Positions 1-8,784 of a stretch of 64,000 bases of DNA are shown here, in pieces. The DNA comes from Bacteroides ovatus (GTDB lineage Bacteria > Bacteroidota > Bacteroidia > Bacteroidales > Bacteroidaceae): the NCBI RefSeq assembly GCF_001314995.1, contig NZ_CP012938.1, positions 4,092,001-4,156,000 of the forward strand, written 5' to 3'. Within the stretch, counting starts at the first letter, position 1. Each line of letters opens with the position of its first letter. Below the pieces are notes generated by a model, which saw nothing but the letters and a program-made list of their open reading frames with translations, was not told the origin of the DNA and made no database searches. The position numbers and the translations under genes are program-made.

Positions 1-85
1 ATATGTGCTGCGTATTGGATCTATATACCCAACACGCAGCACATATATACCCAACAGATTGGATCTATAGCTCCTGTAAACAGGG
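1..85 (+). repeat. 22-bp tandem repeat array A (runs off left edge)
   Basis: Three full 22-bp units (20-41, 42-63, 64-85) follow one partial unit (1-19), so the array continues left of the window. Each unit has a TATA-rich head, then YCC, then AA or TG, then YR. Positions 1-13 (ATATGTGCTGCGT) are the exact reverse complement of 34-46, so the first two units can also fold into a hairpin. The array lies just beyond the 3' end of the esterase gene. The same unit recurs at 23801-23866 and 56104-56235. Function unknown. Confidence 0.75.
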
Positions 86-109
86 TAATTACCCCCTTTG
101 TAGAAGCCT

Positions 110-1543
110 TTATTTCACGTCGTCCCACGTATCTGTGCGGAACGGGAAAGCACTCAATCCGAAAGTATTCCGCAGCGTGATATTTCCCACATAATTACGG
201 AAAGCATAGCGCACGGCAACCGGTTGGGTTACCTCTTCACTCCACACTTCTACTGTGTTGGTACGTCCTACAATCTTTGCTTTCGCCGGATAGAACTTCT
301 TGTCCGCTCCCGCAATCTCGAATCCTTCCAGTTCGGAAAAAGTAGGAAACAACCCCTCAGGTGCATTATCAAATGTCACTATAGCCTTTTTGTCCGCATA
401 GTCCACTTTGGTCATCGTCGGACCGTTGGATGGCAACCGGCGGATACCGTATGTTTTAGTCAATGCAAGTGTAGCTAACCGAAGCCCTACTACATCCTTC
501 TGTGGCGGATGGATGCAGAATTCATCACCGATATCCGTAGTGGGGACCATGCCCGAATTAGGAATCGTTTTCAGTGCTTCCATCTGTGCTTCACGCAATA
601 AAGCAGCCCCCGTATTGCTGCTGTTTTCATATTTGTAAGGAGCAATCTGCACATAATAGAAAGGCATATCGGGAGCCTCCCATACATTTCTCCATAGCTG
701 CACCATGGCAGTCATCATCGGAGCATAGAATTGATAGTTGGATATGTTCGATTCTCCCTGATACCAGAGGAAACCCTTTGCCGTGAAGTTCTTAACAGGC
801 CATAACATCGAATTGTACAGACATTCCAGACGTTGGTGCACTCCTCTTTTAGGATTTTTGGCAGCTTCAATATTCATACCTTCAACGGTTTTCAATGTCG
901 GTTCATCCATCCATGCCTCGATCGCCGAACCTCCCCAACTGTTGATAACCAGCCCTACCGGGAGATGGAGACTTTCAGTCAGTTGGCGGGCAAAGAAATA
1001 GGCGGCGGCACTGCAATCAATGGTCGTTTCGGGTGACGATACTTCCCATTTTCTTTTCTCGAAATCCGTGCGGCGCTCTGTATCATTGGTTCTCGGTACG
1101 GTAATAAAACGGATACGGTCACGATAATTTCCCGAGTTCAGTAACGTTTCAAGCGAGTTGTCAATGGGTTGCGCTGCATTTCCCATCATGCGCATTTCCA
1201 TGTTCGACTGTCCGGAGCAGATCCACACCTCCCCTATCAGTATATCCGAGAGAGTGACCGGAGTGCCGTCACTGATAGTAATAGAATAAGGTGTATAACC
1301 CCCTTCGGGAGTGTCTACTTTTACCAGCCAGGCCCCGTCTTTATCCGTAGATGCCTGATAAGTCCGGTTGTTCCACGAAGTGGTGACGGTTACTTTTTTG
1401 CCGTCCGCCCACCCCCATAACTTAACGGAGCTGTTCTGTTGAAGTACCATGTGATCTCCCATCATTGCAGGGAGTTTTACTTTGCCTTGTGCAATCGGCA
1501 GGAATAAAAGTGATAAAATAAGAAGTAGAAAATGTTTTTTCAT
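110..1543 (-). CDS. SGNH-family carbohydrate esterase (sialate O-acetylesterase-like)
   Basis: Predicted secreted esterase of the sialate O-acetylesterase/SASA type, which removes O-acetyl groups from glycans. I start it at the ATG at 1543, where a normal signal peptide begins (MKKHFLLLILSLLFLPIAQG). A start further upstream would add a charged tail with no function. The product is about 477 aa. After an N-terminal beta domain comes the nucleophile block ICSGQSNMEM. Further on are GLVINSWGGSAIEAW and WYQGESN, both typical of the SGNH fold. It is divergent from the PUL1 SusC gene across about 270 bp, so it probably serves the same locus by deacetylating the polysaccharide before or during lyase action. 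Substrate specificity cannot be read from sequence; sialic acid itself is unlikely to be the target here. Confidence 0.85.
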   Translation of the reverse strand: MKKHFLLLILSLLFLPIAQGKVKLPAMMGDHMVLQQNSSVKLWGWADGKKVTVTTSWNNRTYQASTDKDGAWLVKVDTPEGGYTPYSITISDGTPVTLSDILIGEVWICSGQSNMEMRMMGNAAQPIDNSLETLLNSGNYRDRIRFITVPRTNDTERRTDFEKRKWEVSSPETTIDCSAAAYFFARQLTESLHLPVGLVINSWGGSAIEAWMDEPTLKTVEGMNIEAAKNPKRGVHQRLECLYNSMLWPVKNFTAKGFLWYQGESNISNYQFYAPMMTAMVQLWRNVWEAPDMPFYYVQIAPYKYENSSNTGAALLREAQMEALKTIPNSGMVPTTDIGDEFCIHPPQKDVVGLRLATLALTKTYGIRRLPSNGPTMTKVDYADKKAIVTFDNAPEGLFPTFSELEGFEIAGADKKFYPAKAKIVGRTNTVEVWSEEVTQPVAVRYAFRNYVGNITLRNTFGLSAFPFRTDTWDDVK

Positions 1544-1810
1544 ACTGTTTTTATTAGATATTCGACGAATAATTATATAGGTATCAGGCAAAAATACAAC
1601 CTATTTTTAAATATGGAATAAAACTAGCTAGTCATTTTCTGATAAAAGCTGGTCGAAATCTTAAAAGCTTGTTTTTCCTTTCCATTCTCCGCCGAATTAT
1701 CTTAATTAGTGGCATCAATCGCCTAAACAGTATTATTAGATTGGCTAAATATCCCATTTCTTTGCACTGTGAGTATTTAACAACCTAATTGTTTCATTAA
1801 ATCTAATCAA

Positions 1811-4800
1811 ATGAAAAAGAAGCATTATTTATTATTTTTATTGGCTTCGCTCTTTTTACTGACAGATGTGGTGTGGGCACAAACATCTGCCACAGTAAGT
1901 GGAGTAGTGATCGATGAGAATGGAGAAACCCTGCCGGGTGTTTCCGTCGTCGAAGTAGGTACAACAAACGGTGTCCTGACAGACCTGAACGGACACTACA
2001 CCTTAAAAACAACTTCTGCCAAACCTTCCGTTTCTTTCAGTTACATTGGTTATCAGACCACCACGCTTCTCCTGAACGGGCGTACGAAACTTGATGTACA
2101 GATGAAAGTGGAAACGAAAGTGCTGGATGAAGTAGTGGTAGTGGGCTACGGTGTACAGAAGAAAGTGAACCTGACCGGTTCTGTGACTTCCATCAACTTT
2201 GCCGACCAGACGGAAGGACGACCCATCATGAGTGTTTCTTCCGTCCTTTCGGGACTTGCCGCCGGTATGAACGTCACGCAGGCTTCGGGACAACCCGGTT
2301 CGGACGGTGCCACCATCCGCGTCCGCGGTAACGGTACGTTCAATACCAACTCCCCATTGGTCCTGGTGGACGGTATCGAATGGAGCATGGACAATGTGAA
2401 CCCCAACGACATCGAAAGCATCTCCGTACTGAAAGACGCTGCCTCCACAGCTATTTATGGTACGCGAGCCGCCAACGGAGTCATCCTTATCACCACCAAA
2501 AGCGGGAAAGGCAAACCGCAAATCTCCTATTCTTATTCGGGAGTCGTGCAGATGCCCTACAATAACCTCTCTTTCGTAAGCGACTATGCCCGTTATATGG
2601 GACTGGTGAACGAGGCTTGCGACAATGTGAATACCAAAGGTATCTTCTCGCAGGAAAGCATCGACCGCTGGAGGGCTGCTTCTGCCGATCCGAACGGGTT
2701 GAACGAGTACGGAGTACCCAATTACGTAGCTTATCCCAACACCGATTGGTTCGACGAAGTATTCGACACCGGATATTCGCAAGAGCACAATCTGTCTGTC
2801 TCCGGCAGTTCGGAGAAAGTGAAATACATGCTTTCTTCGGGCTATCTTGACAATCAGGGAGTCATGAACCGCTGGAACCTCGACTCAAGTACGCAGAAAA
2901 TCAATTTCCGTACCAACCTGGAAGCCAAGATAGTGAAATGGATGACCGTCGGCACCCGTCTCTACGGACAAAAGCAAGATTACGGGATGGCTAATATCAG
3001 CAACGGATTCAAGTATCTCTATCAGACCACTCCGGGTGTATACCCCGGCGAACCTAACTACTGGGGACGTGCCGCACTGGCCAGCGAAGAATCTTCCAAT
3101 GCCAATAATATCTTCGGTCAGATGGCAGGAGCCACCGGTTTCAATACCGTCTGGCGTCTCAACGCATCAGTCTACGGAATTATCACTCCCTATAAAGGGC
3201 TCAACATTGAAGGTACATTCAACTATTCGCCGACATTCACCGACAAGTCTTCTTATAGCCGCCAAAATGGTTATTGGGACTACGTCACCGACCAGCGTGT
3301 CAGCGAAAGCGCGTTGGAGAACGCTTCCATCACCAATACGAGCGCACGCACCTGGCGTCAGAGTGCCGAAATACTGGTACGCTACAATACAACCATCAAG
3401 AAAGACCACGACCTGGGCGCACTGCTCGGATATTCCGCACAGGAATATTACAGCAAGAGCTTTGCTGTTTCCCGTAAAGGCGCTACGGACTGGACGCTGA
3501 ACGAACTAAGCACTTATGAGACGCTCGTCAGCTCTTCCAGCTCATCGCCTGCCAAATGGGGATTGCTCTCTTATTTCGGCCGTGTCAACTACGGATATAA
3601 AGGACGTTATCTCTTCGAAGCCAACCTTCGTGCCGACGCCTCCTCCCGTTTCGGTGTGAACCAGCGTTGGGGATATTTCCCCTCGTTTTCCGGCGGATGG
3701 CGTATCTCGGAAGAATCATTCATGCAGGGCGCATCGGACTATCTCTCTAACCTGAAACTCCGTGTTTCCTGGGGAAAGACAGGTAACAACTCTACGGGCA
3801 ACTACGACTGGCAGGCAAACTACGCCACAGGCAATGTCGTTATCGACGGTGAAGGAACCAAAGGACTGGTACGCAAGAAACTAAGCAACGACAAGCTGCA
3901 CTGGGAAAGTACCGCCACCACCGACATCGGACTTGATTTCGGCTTCTTCAACCACCGCCTGACGGGTGAGATAGACTATTATAATAAGTATACTTCGGAC
4001 ATTCTCTACCATCCCGAACTCTATCTTTCGATGGGTGTTGTAGGCTCTGCTCCCGAGAATTTGGGTGAAGTGCGCAACCGTGGTGTTGAATTTACCCTCA
4101 ACTGGAACGACCGTATCGGAAAAGATTTCGAATACCGAGTGGGTATGAACTTCTCTTTCAACGCCAACAAAGTGATGAAGTTCAAAGGCGAACTCCAGAA
4201 ATACTGGACGTATGATGCACAGGGAAACAAAGTGAGCTATGTCAACAACTTCAGTGATGTGTCTGAATCTGGTTTCGGAGGCTACATCTGCGAAGGCCGC
4301 CAACTGGGAGAAACCTATATGTATAAGGTGTACAGAGGTTCCGGCGAAGGCTATACCGGAGGTGCGGTGGATATCCATGCGGGACCGAAGGACGGAATGA
4401 TACGTACGAAAGAAGATATGGTATGGGTGCAGGCCATGATTGACTCCGGTTATTCGTTCGGAGGAATGAAGACGGTTGCCAAAGACCAGCTTTGGTATGG
4501 TGACATACTCTATGCCGACAGCAACGGTGATATGAACTACGGTGATACGAACGACCGGGATTTCTCCGGACACACCAGTGTCCCGAAATTCAATCTGGGC
4601 TTCAACTGTGCCTTCTCTTACAAGAACATTGATTTCTCCATGTTATGGTCGGGAGCTTTCGGGCATTACCTCAACTGGAATACGGATTACTACAACTCGA
4701 CACTGGTCAGCCACGGATATGGCATTATCGAGCATATCGCCGATAACCATTACTTCTTCGATCCTTCCAACCCGGACGATCCGCGCACCAACCAGTGGGG

Positions 4801-5083
4801 CAAATATCCCCGCCTGACATACGGTACTACCTATAATAACAGAATCCAGAGCGACTGGAACGAATATAAGGGCGACTACTTCAAGTTGAAGAATATCCAA
4901 ATCGGCTATACGTTGCCGCAACGGATTTCCAGCAAGTTCTTTGTTAATAAACTCCGTGCTTTCGTGTCGATGGACAATATCCTGACGATTACCAGTTATC
5001 CGGGACTCGATCCGGAAATAGGAACTGCCATCGGTTATCCGTTGATGCGTCAGATCTCTTTTGGCGGACAGATTACCTTTTAA
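1811..5083 (+). CDS. SusC/RagA-like TonB-dependent outer membrane transporter (PUL1)
   Basis: 1090 aa. Signal peptide to about residue 24 (ending VVWAQT), then a CarboxypepD_reg-like domain (SATVSGVVIDENGETLPGVS, about 26-105), a TonB-box-like segment (DEVVVVGYGVQKKVNLTG), the plug (IRVRGNGTFN, DIESISVLKDAASTAIYGTRAANGV), and a long 22-stranded barrel ending in Phe. It imports oligosaccharides made at the surface, using TonB energy, and pairs with the SusD lipoprotein 30 bp downstream. There is no STN/anti-sigma extension, so regulation by an ECF sigma/anti-sigma pair is not indicated. It heads a plus-strand series of tightly spaced genes through 14467. The upstream gap has no promoter I could identify firmly; TTTCTTTG at 1757-1764 resembles a -7 box but departs from TAnnTTTG. 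Confidence 0.95.
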   Translation: MKKKHYLLFLLASLFLLTDVVWAQTSATVSGVVIDENGETLPGVSVVEVGTTNGVLTDLNGHYTLKTTSAKPSVSFSYIGYQTTTLLLNGRTKLDVQMKVETKVLDEVVVVGYGVQKKVNLTGSVTSINFADQTEGRPIMSVSSVLSGLAAGMNVTQASGQPGSDGATIRVRGNGTFNTNSPLVLVDGIEWSMDNVNPNDIESISVLKDAASTAIYGTRAANGVILITTKSGKGKPQISYSYSGVVQMPYNNLSFVSDYARYMGLVNEACDNVNTKGIFSQESIDRWRAASADPNGLNEYGVPNYVAYPNTDWFDEVFDTGYSQEHNLSVSGSSEKVKYMLSSGYLDNQGVMNRWNLDSSTQKINFRTNLEAKIVKWMTVGTRLYGQKQDYGMANISNGFKYLYQTTPGVYPGEPNYWGRAALASEESSNANNIFGQMAGATGFNTVWRLNASVYGIITPYKGLNIEGTFNYSPTFTDKSSYSRQNGYWDYVTDQRVSESALENASITNTSARTWRQSAEILVRYNTTIKKDHDLGALLGYSAQEYYSKSFAVSRKGATDWTLNELSTYETLVSSSSSSPAKWGLLSYFGRVNYGYKGRYLFEANLRADASSRFGVNQRWGYFPSFSGGWRISEESFMQGASDYLSNLKLRVSWGKTGNNSTGNYDWQANYATGNVVIDGEGTKGLVRKKLSNDKLHWESTATTDIGLDFGFFNHRLTGEIDYYNKYTSDILYHPELYLSMGVVGSAPENLGEVRNRGVEFTLNWNDRIGKDFEYRVGMNFSFNANKVMKFKGELQKYWTYDAQGNKVSYVNNFSDVSESGFGGYICEGRQLGETYMYKVYRGSGEGYTGGAVDIHAGPKDGMIRTKEDMVWVQAMIDSGYSFGGMKTVAKDQLWYGDILYADSNGDMNYGDTNDRDFSGHTSVPKFNLGFNCAFSYKNIDFSMLWSGAFGHYLNWNTDYYNSTLVSHGYGIIEHIADNHYFFDPSNPDDPRTNQWGKYPRLTYGTTYNNRIQSDWNEYKGDYFKLKNIQIGYTLPQRISSKFFVNKLRAFVSMDNILTITSYPGLDPEIGTAIGYPLMRQISFGGQITF

Positions 5084-5113
5084 TGATGTAGAACTAAAAA
5101 AACAGAATCTGAT

Positions 5114-6925
5114 ATGAAAAAGATATTAATGATTTTAACGATGGCGCTGGCGGCTACCTCCTGCATGGATATTCTCGATGTGGCTCCGGAAGACCAGATT
5201 GCAAGTGAAAACATGTGGACCACGGAGGAGCTTGCCGACAAGGGAATGGCAGGACTCTACTTCCCGTTCTATGCCACCCAACTCTCCTCTACCCAGCTTC
5301 GCCGTGCCGACGGACTGAACCGTCAGGGAATCGAAGCTATGAGCTTTGCAACCGATTATTATTCCAATAACTATCCGGTGGAACTGCTTTCGCTGGCTAC
5401 CAAGCCTGCCAATGACTTTCAGGTGTGGTATGAATGGAAGTTCTGTTACACCATCATCCATGCGTGTAACGATGCGATTGCCAATCTGCATAAAGCAGAT
5501 ATGAGCGCTAATAAACTGGCGCGTTACCAATGCGAAGCCCGTTTCCTCCGTGCCTGGGCGTACAATCGTCTGAATATGCTTTATCAGGGCGTCCCCGTTT
5601 ATCTGGAACCCATCAATAACGAAGACTGTACCCGTGGTCAATCTTCGGTAGATGAGGTATGGCAAGTCATTCTGGATGATTTGACGTATTGCATCAACAA
5701 TCCCGACTTCCCCAATAACACGCTGAATGAAAACTACGGTCGTCCCTCTAAAGGAGCCGCTTATGCCCTGCGTGGTATGGTATATATGTGGAAGAAGCAA
5801 TACAAGGAAGCAGGCAACGATTTCAAAGAAGTGGAAGCGTGCGGTTATGGCTTGTGGACAGGCGAATATGCCGACTTCTTCAAATATGAAAACGAAAAGG
5901 ATAAAGAAATGATCTTCTCGCTCCAGTTCAGCGAAGAAACCGGTTATTGTGATAACATTCAGCAAATGACCGGTGCCCGCGATACGTATGATGGCTGGAC
6001 GGAAATAAAACCTTCCGCAGACTTTGTGGACTACTATAAGAACGCGGACGGATCGGACTTCAAATGGTCGGAAGTAGACGGCTTGGAAGATTGGGACTTA
6101 CTGACTCCGCAACAACGTGAAATCTTTTTCTGCCGTGACGGATTGGAATCCATGTCCTCACAAAAAAATGCCCTTATCAAACGGGTAGGCGAAGATATCT
6201 ATCAGAAATATTACCTCAACAGTGGTAATGAAGCCCGTATCAAAAAGGCGTATGACAACCGTGACCCGCGTCTGCAACAGACCGTCGTCACTCCTTATGT
6301 GCCGGTGGACTGCTACAAGCCTAATTATGCAGGAGATGCCAACCAGATCGGTAAACAACTCCGTTGGCCGTTGAAGGAACAGGGAACGAATGGCGGAGAC
6401 TTCTGGCTCGATAAACGTACTTCTGCTTTCTACTGCTATCGCAAGTACAATGAGTTTGAGAAAGGCCGTTTGATTAGCCGGAGCCGTTGCCATACCGACT
6501 GGCCGTTGATTCGCTATACCGATGTACTGTTGCAGTATGCCGAAGCATTGGCACAGACCGATCAGCTGGGAGAAGCCATCCGCCTGGTGAATAAAGTACG
6601 TACCCGTGCCCACATGCCCGCACTGACAGAGGGCGGAAGTGGTCCGTGCGCAGTGAACGGAAAAGAAGACATGCTCGAAAGGATACGTTACGAACGTCGC
6701 GTGGAATTCTGCCTGGAGGGAATTAACTTCTTCGACGAAGTACGTTGGGGAACCTACAAAGAAACCAAATTCCAGGGAAAAGACGTGAATGGCGGCAAGT
6801 CCTGGTGGGGCGATATGGTAGAGTATAACTGGTATTATGCCGATTATATATGGCCGTGGACTGCTCCTATCGTTGAAACGCAAAAGAACCCGAACCTGAC
6901 TAAACGAAGCGGTTGGGCGTATTAA
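5114..6925 (+). CDS. SusD/RagB-family surface glycan-binding lipoprotein (PUL1)
   Basis: 603 aa. Lipoprotein signal with lipobox Cys (ALAATSC, Cys17). The N-terminal ILDVAPEDQIASENMWTTEE pattern is typical of SusD. A central TPR-like helical region follows (CEARFLRAWAYNRLNMLYQGVPVYL, GRPSKGAAYALRGMVYMWKKQYKEA). The C-terminal SusD block has LIRYTDVLLQYAEALAQ and IRYERRVEFCLEGINFFDEVRWG. It sits on the cell surface as the lid of the SusC barrel and presents glycan to it. It begins 30 bp after susC and ends 20 bp before the first lyase. The glycan bound cannot be inferred from sequence alone. Confidence 0.95.
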   Translation: MKKILMILTMALAATSCMDILDVAPEDQIASENMWTTEELADKGMAGLYFPFYATQLSSTQLRRADGLNRQGIEAMSFATDYYSNNYPVELLSLATKPANDFQVWYEWKFCYTIIHACNDAIANLHKADMSANKLARYQCEARFLRAWAYNRLNMLYQGVPVYLEPINNEDCTRGQSSVDEVWQVILDDLTYCINNPDFPNNTLNENYGRPSKGAAYALRGMVYMWKKQYKEAGNDFKEVEACGYGLWTGEYADFFKYENEKDKEMIFSLQFSEETGYCDNIQQMTGARDTYDGWTEIKPSADFVDYYKNADGSDFKWSEVDGLEDWDLLTPQQREIFFCRDGLESMSSQKNALIKRVGEDIYQKYYLNSGNEARIKKAYDNRDPRLQQTVVTPYVPVDCYKPNYAGDANQIGKQLRWPLKEQGTNGGDFWLDKRTSAFYCYRKYNEFEKGRLISRSRCHTDWPLIRYTDVLLQYAEALAQTDQLGEAIRLVNKVRTRAHMPALTEGGSGPCAVNGKEDMLERIRYERRVEFCLEGINFFDEVRWGTYKETKFQGKDVNGGKSWWGDMVEYNWYYADYIWPWTAPIVETQKNPNLTKRSGWAY

Positions 6926-6945
6926 TCATAAAGATTTGAATAAGG

Positions 6946-8760
6946 ATGAAGAAAATACTTTTACTATTACTCATTTTTGTATCCGGTTGCACGGGTGTAG
7001 TTGCGCAACAGTTTGATTATGGCAAGATAGCGCCTCATCCCCGGTTGTTATTGCCGGCGGGAGGAGAAGAAGCCATCAGGAAAGCCATTGCGGAGTATCC
7101 CCCGTTGGCCACTGTTCACCAGCGGATCATGGAACTTTGCGACCGGACACTTACGGAACCACCTGTGGAACGTATCAAGGAGGGCAAACGCCTGCTGGCG
7201 ATTTCGCGCATCGCATTGAAGCGTATCTATTACCTCTCATACGCTTACCGTATGACGGGAGATAAGAAATATGCTCACCGTGCGGAACAGGAGATGCTGG
7301 CCGTCAGTCGTTTCACCGACTGGAACCCCACTCATTTCCTGGATGTGGGTGAGATGGTAATGGCATTGGCTATCGGTTATGACTGGCTGTACGATTCTTT
7401 GCAGCCCGACACCCGCCGGGTAGTGCGCGAAGCAATCATCGCGAAAGGCTTCGACGCGGCAAAGAACACCCGTCATGCCTGGTTCTATACAGCTAAGAAC
7501 AACTGGAATTCCGTATGTAATAGTGGATTGGCGTATGGCGCGCTGGCTCTTTTTGAAGAGGTTCCGGAAGTATCGAAAGGCATCATTGAGAAATGCATGG
7601 AGACAAATCCGAAAGCGATGGTAGGTTATGGCCCCGACGGAGGTTATCCCGAAGGGTTCGGATATTGGGGGTACGGAACAAGTTTTCAGGTAATGCTCAT
7701 TGCTGCGCTCGAAAGTGCTTTCGGCACAGACAATGGGCTCTCCCAAGCCCCCGGCTTCATGGAGTCTGCCCGTTTCATGCAGTATATGACGGCTCCGGGT
7801 GGAGACTGTTTCTGTTTCTCGGATTCTCCGGTAGAGGCGGAGTGCAACATGATGATGTTTTGGTTTGCAGGCAAAGCGAAAGACCTTTCCCTGTTGTGGA
7901 TCGAACGTCAGTATCTCGACCGGCCGGATATGCCGTTTGCCGAAGACCGTTTACTGCCCAGCCTGATGGTGTTCTGTTCGCAGCTCGATTTGAAGAATAT
8001 CGGCAAGCCGAAGAAAAACTTCTGGTTCAGTCGCGGAGATACACCTGTGTTTATCTACCGTGGCGGATGGGACAGCAAGGAAGATACCTATCTGGGAGTG
8101 AAAGGCGGTTCGCCCTCTACCTCTCATGCGCACATGGATGCCGGTTCATTTATCTTCGAGAGAGACGGGGTGCGTTGGGCGATGGACTTGGGTATGCAGA
8201 GTTACATCACGCTCGAAAGTAAGGGAGTAGACCTGTGGAATATGTCGCAGAACGGACAACGCTGGGAAGTATTCCGGCTAAGCAATATCGCTCACAACAC
8301 CCTGACGATTAACGGCGAACGCCATTTGGTAAAGAGTAATGCTCCGATCACCCGTACTTTCGAGTCGAAGAAACAGAAAGGGGCGGAAGTAGACCTGTCG
8401 AGTGTGTTTGCCAACAGCGTAAAGAAAGTCGTCCGCACCGTGATATTGGATCAGAAAGACCATCTGGAAGTAACCGACCGGTTGGAGACGGGGGACAAGG
8501 AAGCTGCCGTATCCTGGATAATGGTCACTCCGGCGGAAGCCAAAATAACGGGCAAGAACCGGATGGAATTAACCAAAGACGGACAACGGATGCTATTGAC
8601 GGTAGATGCCGATACGGAAGTAGAAATGAAAACCTGGTCGAACGTGCCCCCGCATGAATATGATTTCCGCAATCCGGGAACCATCCGCGTGGGCTTTGAG
8701 ACGGTGATTCCTGCCAATCGTGCCTCGCAACTGAAAGTACGACTTATTCCTTTGAAGTAG
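6946..8760 (+). CDS. Heparinase II/III-like polysaccharide lyase, first of two (PUL1)
   Basis: 604 aa, exported. The N-terminus contains both a lipobox (VSGC) and a signal peptidase I-like site (VVAQQ), so periplasmic or lipid-anchored location is open. The N-terminal half is an (alpha/alpha) toroid: YLSYAYRMTGDKKYAHRAE, HFLDVGEMVMALAIGYDWLY, NNWNSVCNSG around residues 185-192, and PDGGYPEGFGYWGYGTSFQV. The C-terminal half carries the heparinase II/III signature HAHMDAGSF (His394, His396, Asp398) and a second block ending IAHNTL (His450). Enzymes of this fold cleave uronic-acid polysaccharides by beta-elimination. The exact PL family (candidates include PL12, 15, 17, 21, 33, 35, 37-39) is not assignable by eye. 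The neighbouring GH88 gene supports a lyase producing unsaturated uronic-acid ends. Confidence 0.88.
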   Translation: MKKILLLLLIFVSGCTGVVAQQFDYGKIAPHPRLLLPAGGEEAIRKAIAEYPPLATVHQRIMELCDRTLTEPPVERIKEGKRLLAISRIALKRIYYLSYAYRMTGDKKYAHRAEQEMLAVSRFTDWNPTHFLDVGEMVMALAIGYDWLYDSLQPDTRRVVREAIIAKGFDAAKNTRHAWFYTAKNNWNSVCNSGLAYGALALFEEVPEVSKGIIEKCMETNPKAMVGYGPDGGYPEGFGYWGYGTSFQVMLIAALESAFGTDNGLSQAPGFMESARFMQYMTAPGGDCFCFSDSPVEAECNMMMFWFAGKAKDLSLLWIERQYLDRPDMPFAEDRLLPSLMVFCSQLDLKNIGKPKKNFWFSRGDTPVFIYRGGWDSKEDTYLGVKGGSPSTSHAHMDAGSFIFERDGVRWAMDLGMQSYITLESKGVDLWNMSQNGQRWEVFRLSNIAHNTLTINGERHLVKSNAPITRTFESKKQKGAEVDLSSVFANSVKKVVRTVILDQKDHLEVTDRLETGDKEAAVSWIMVTPAEAKITGKNRMELTKDGQRMLLTVDADTEVEMKTWSNVPPHEYDFRNPGTIRVGFETVIPANRASQLKVRLIPLK

Positions 8761-8784
8761 TAATACAAATAAATTCATTGAACC

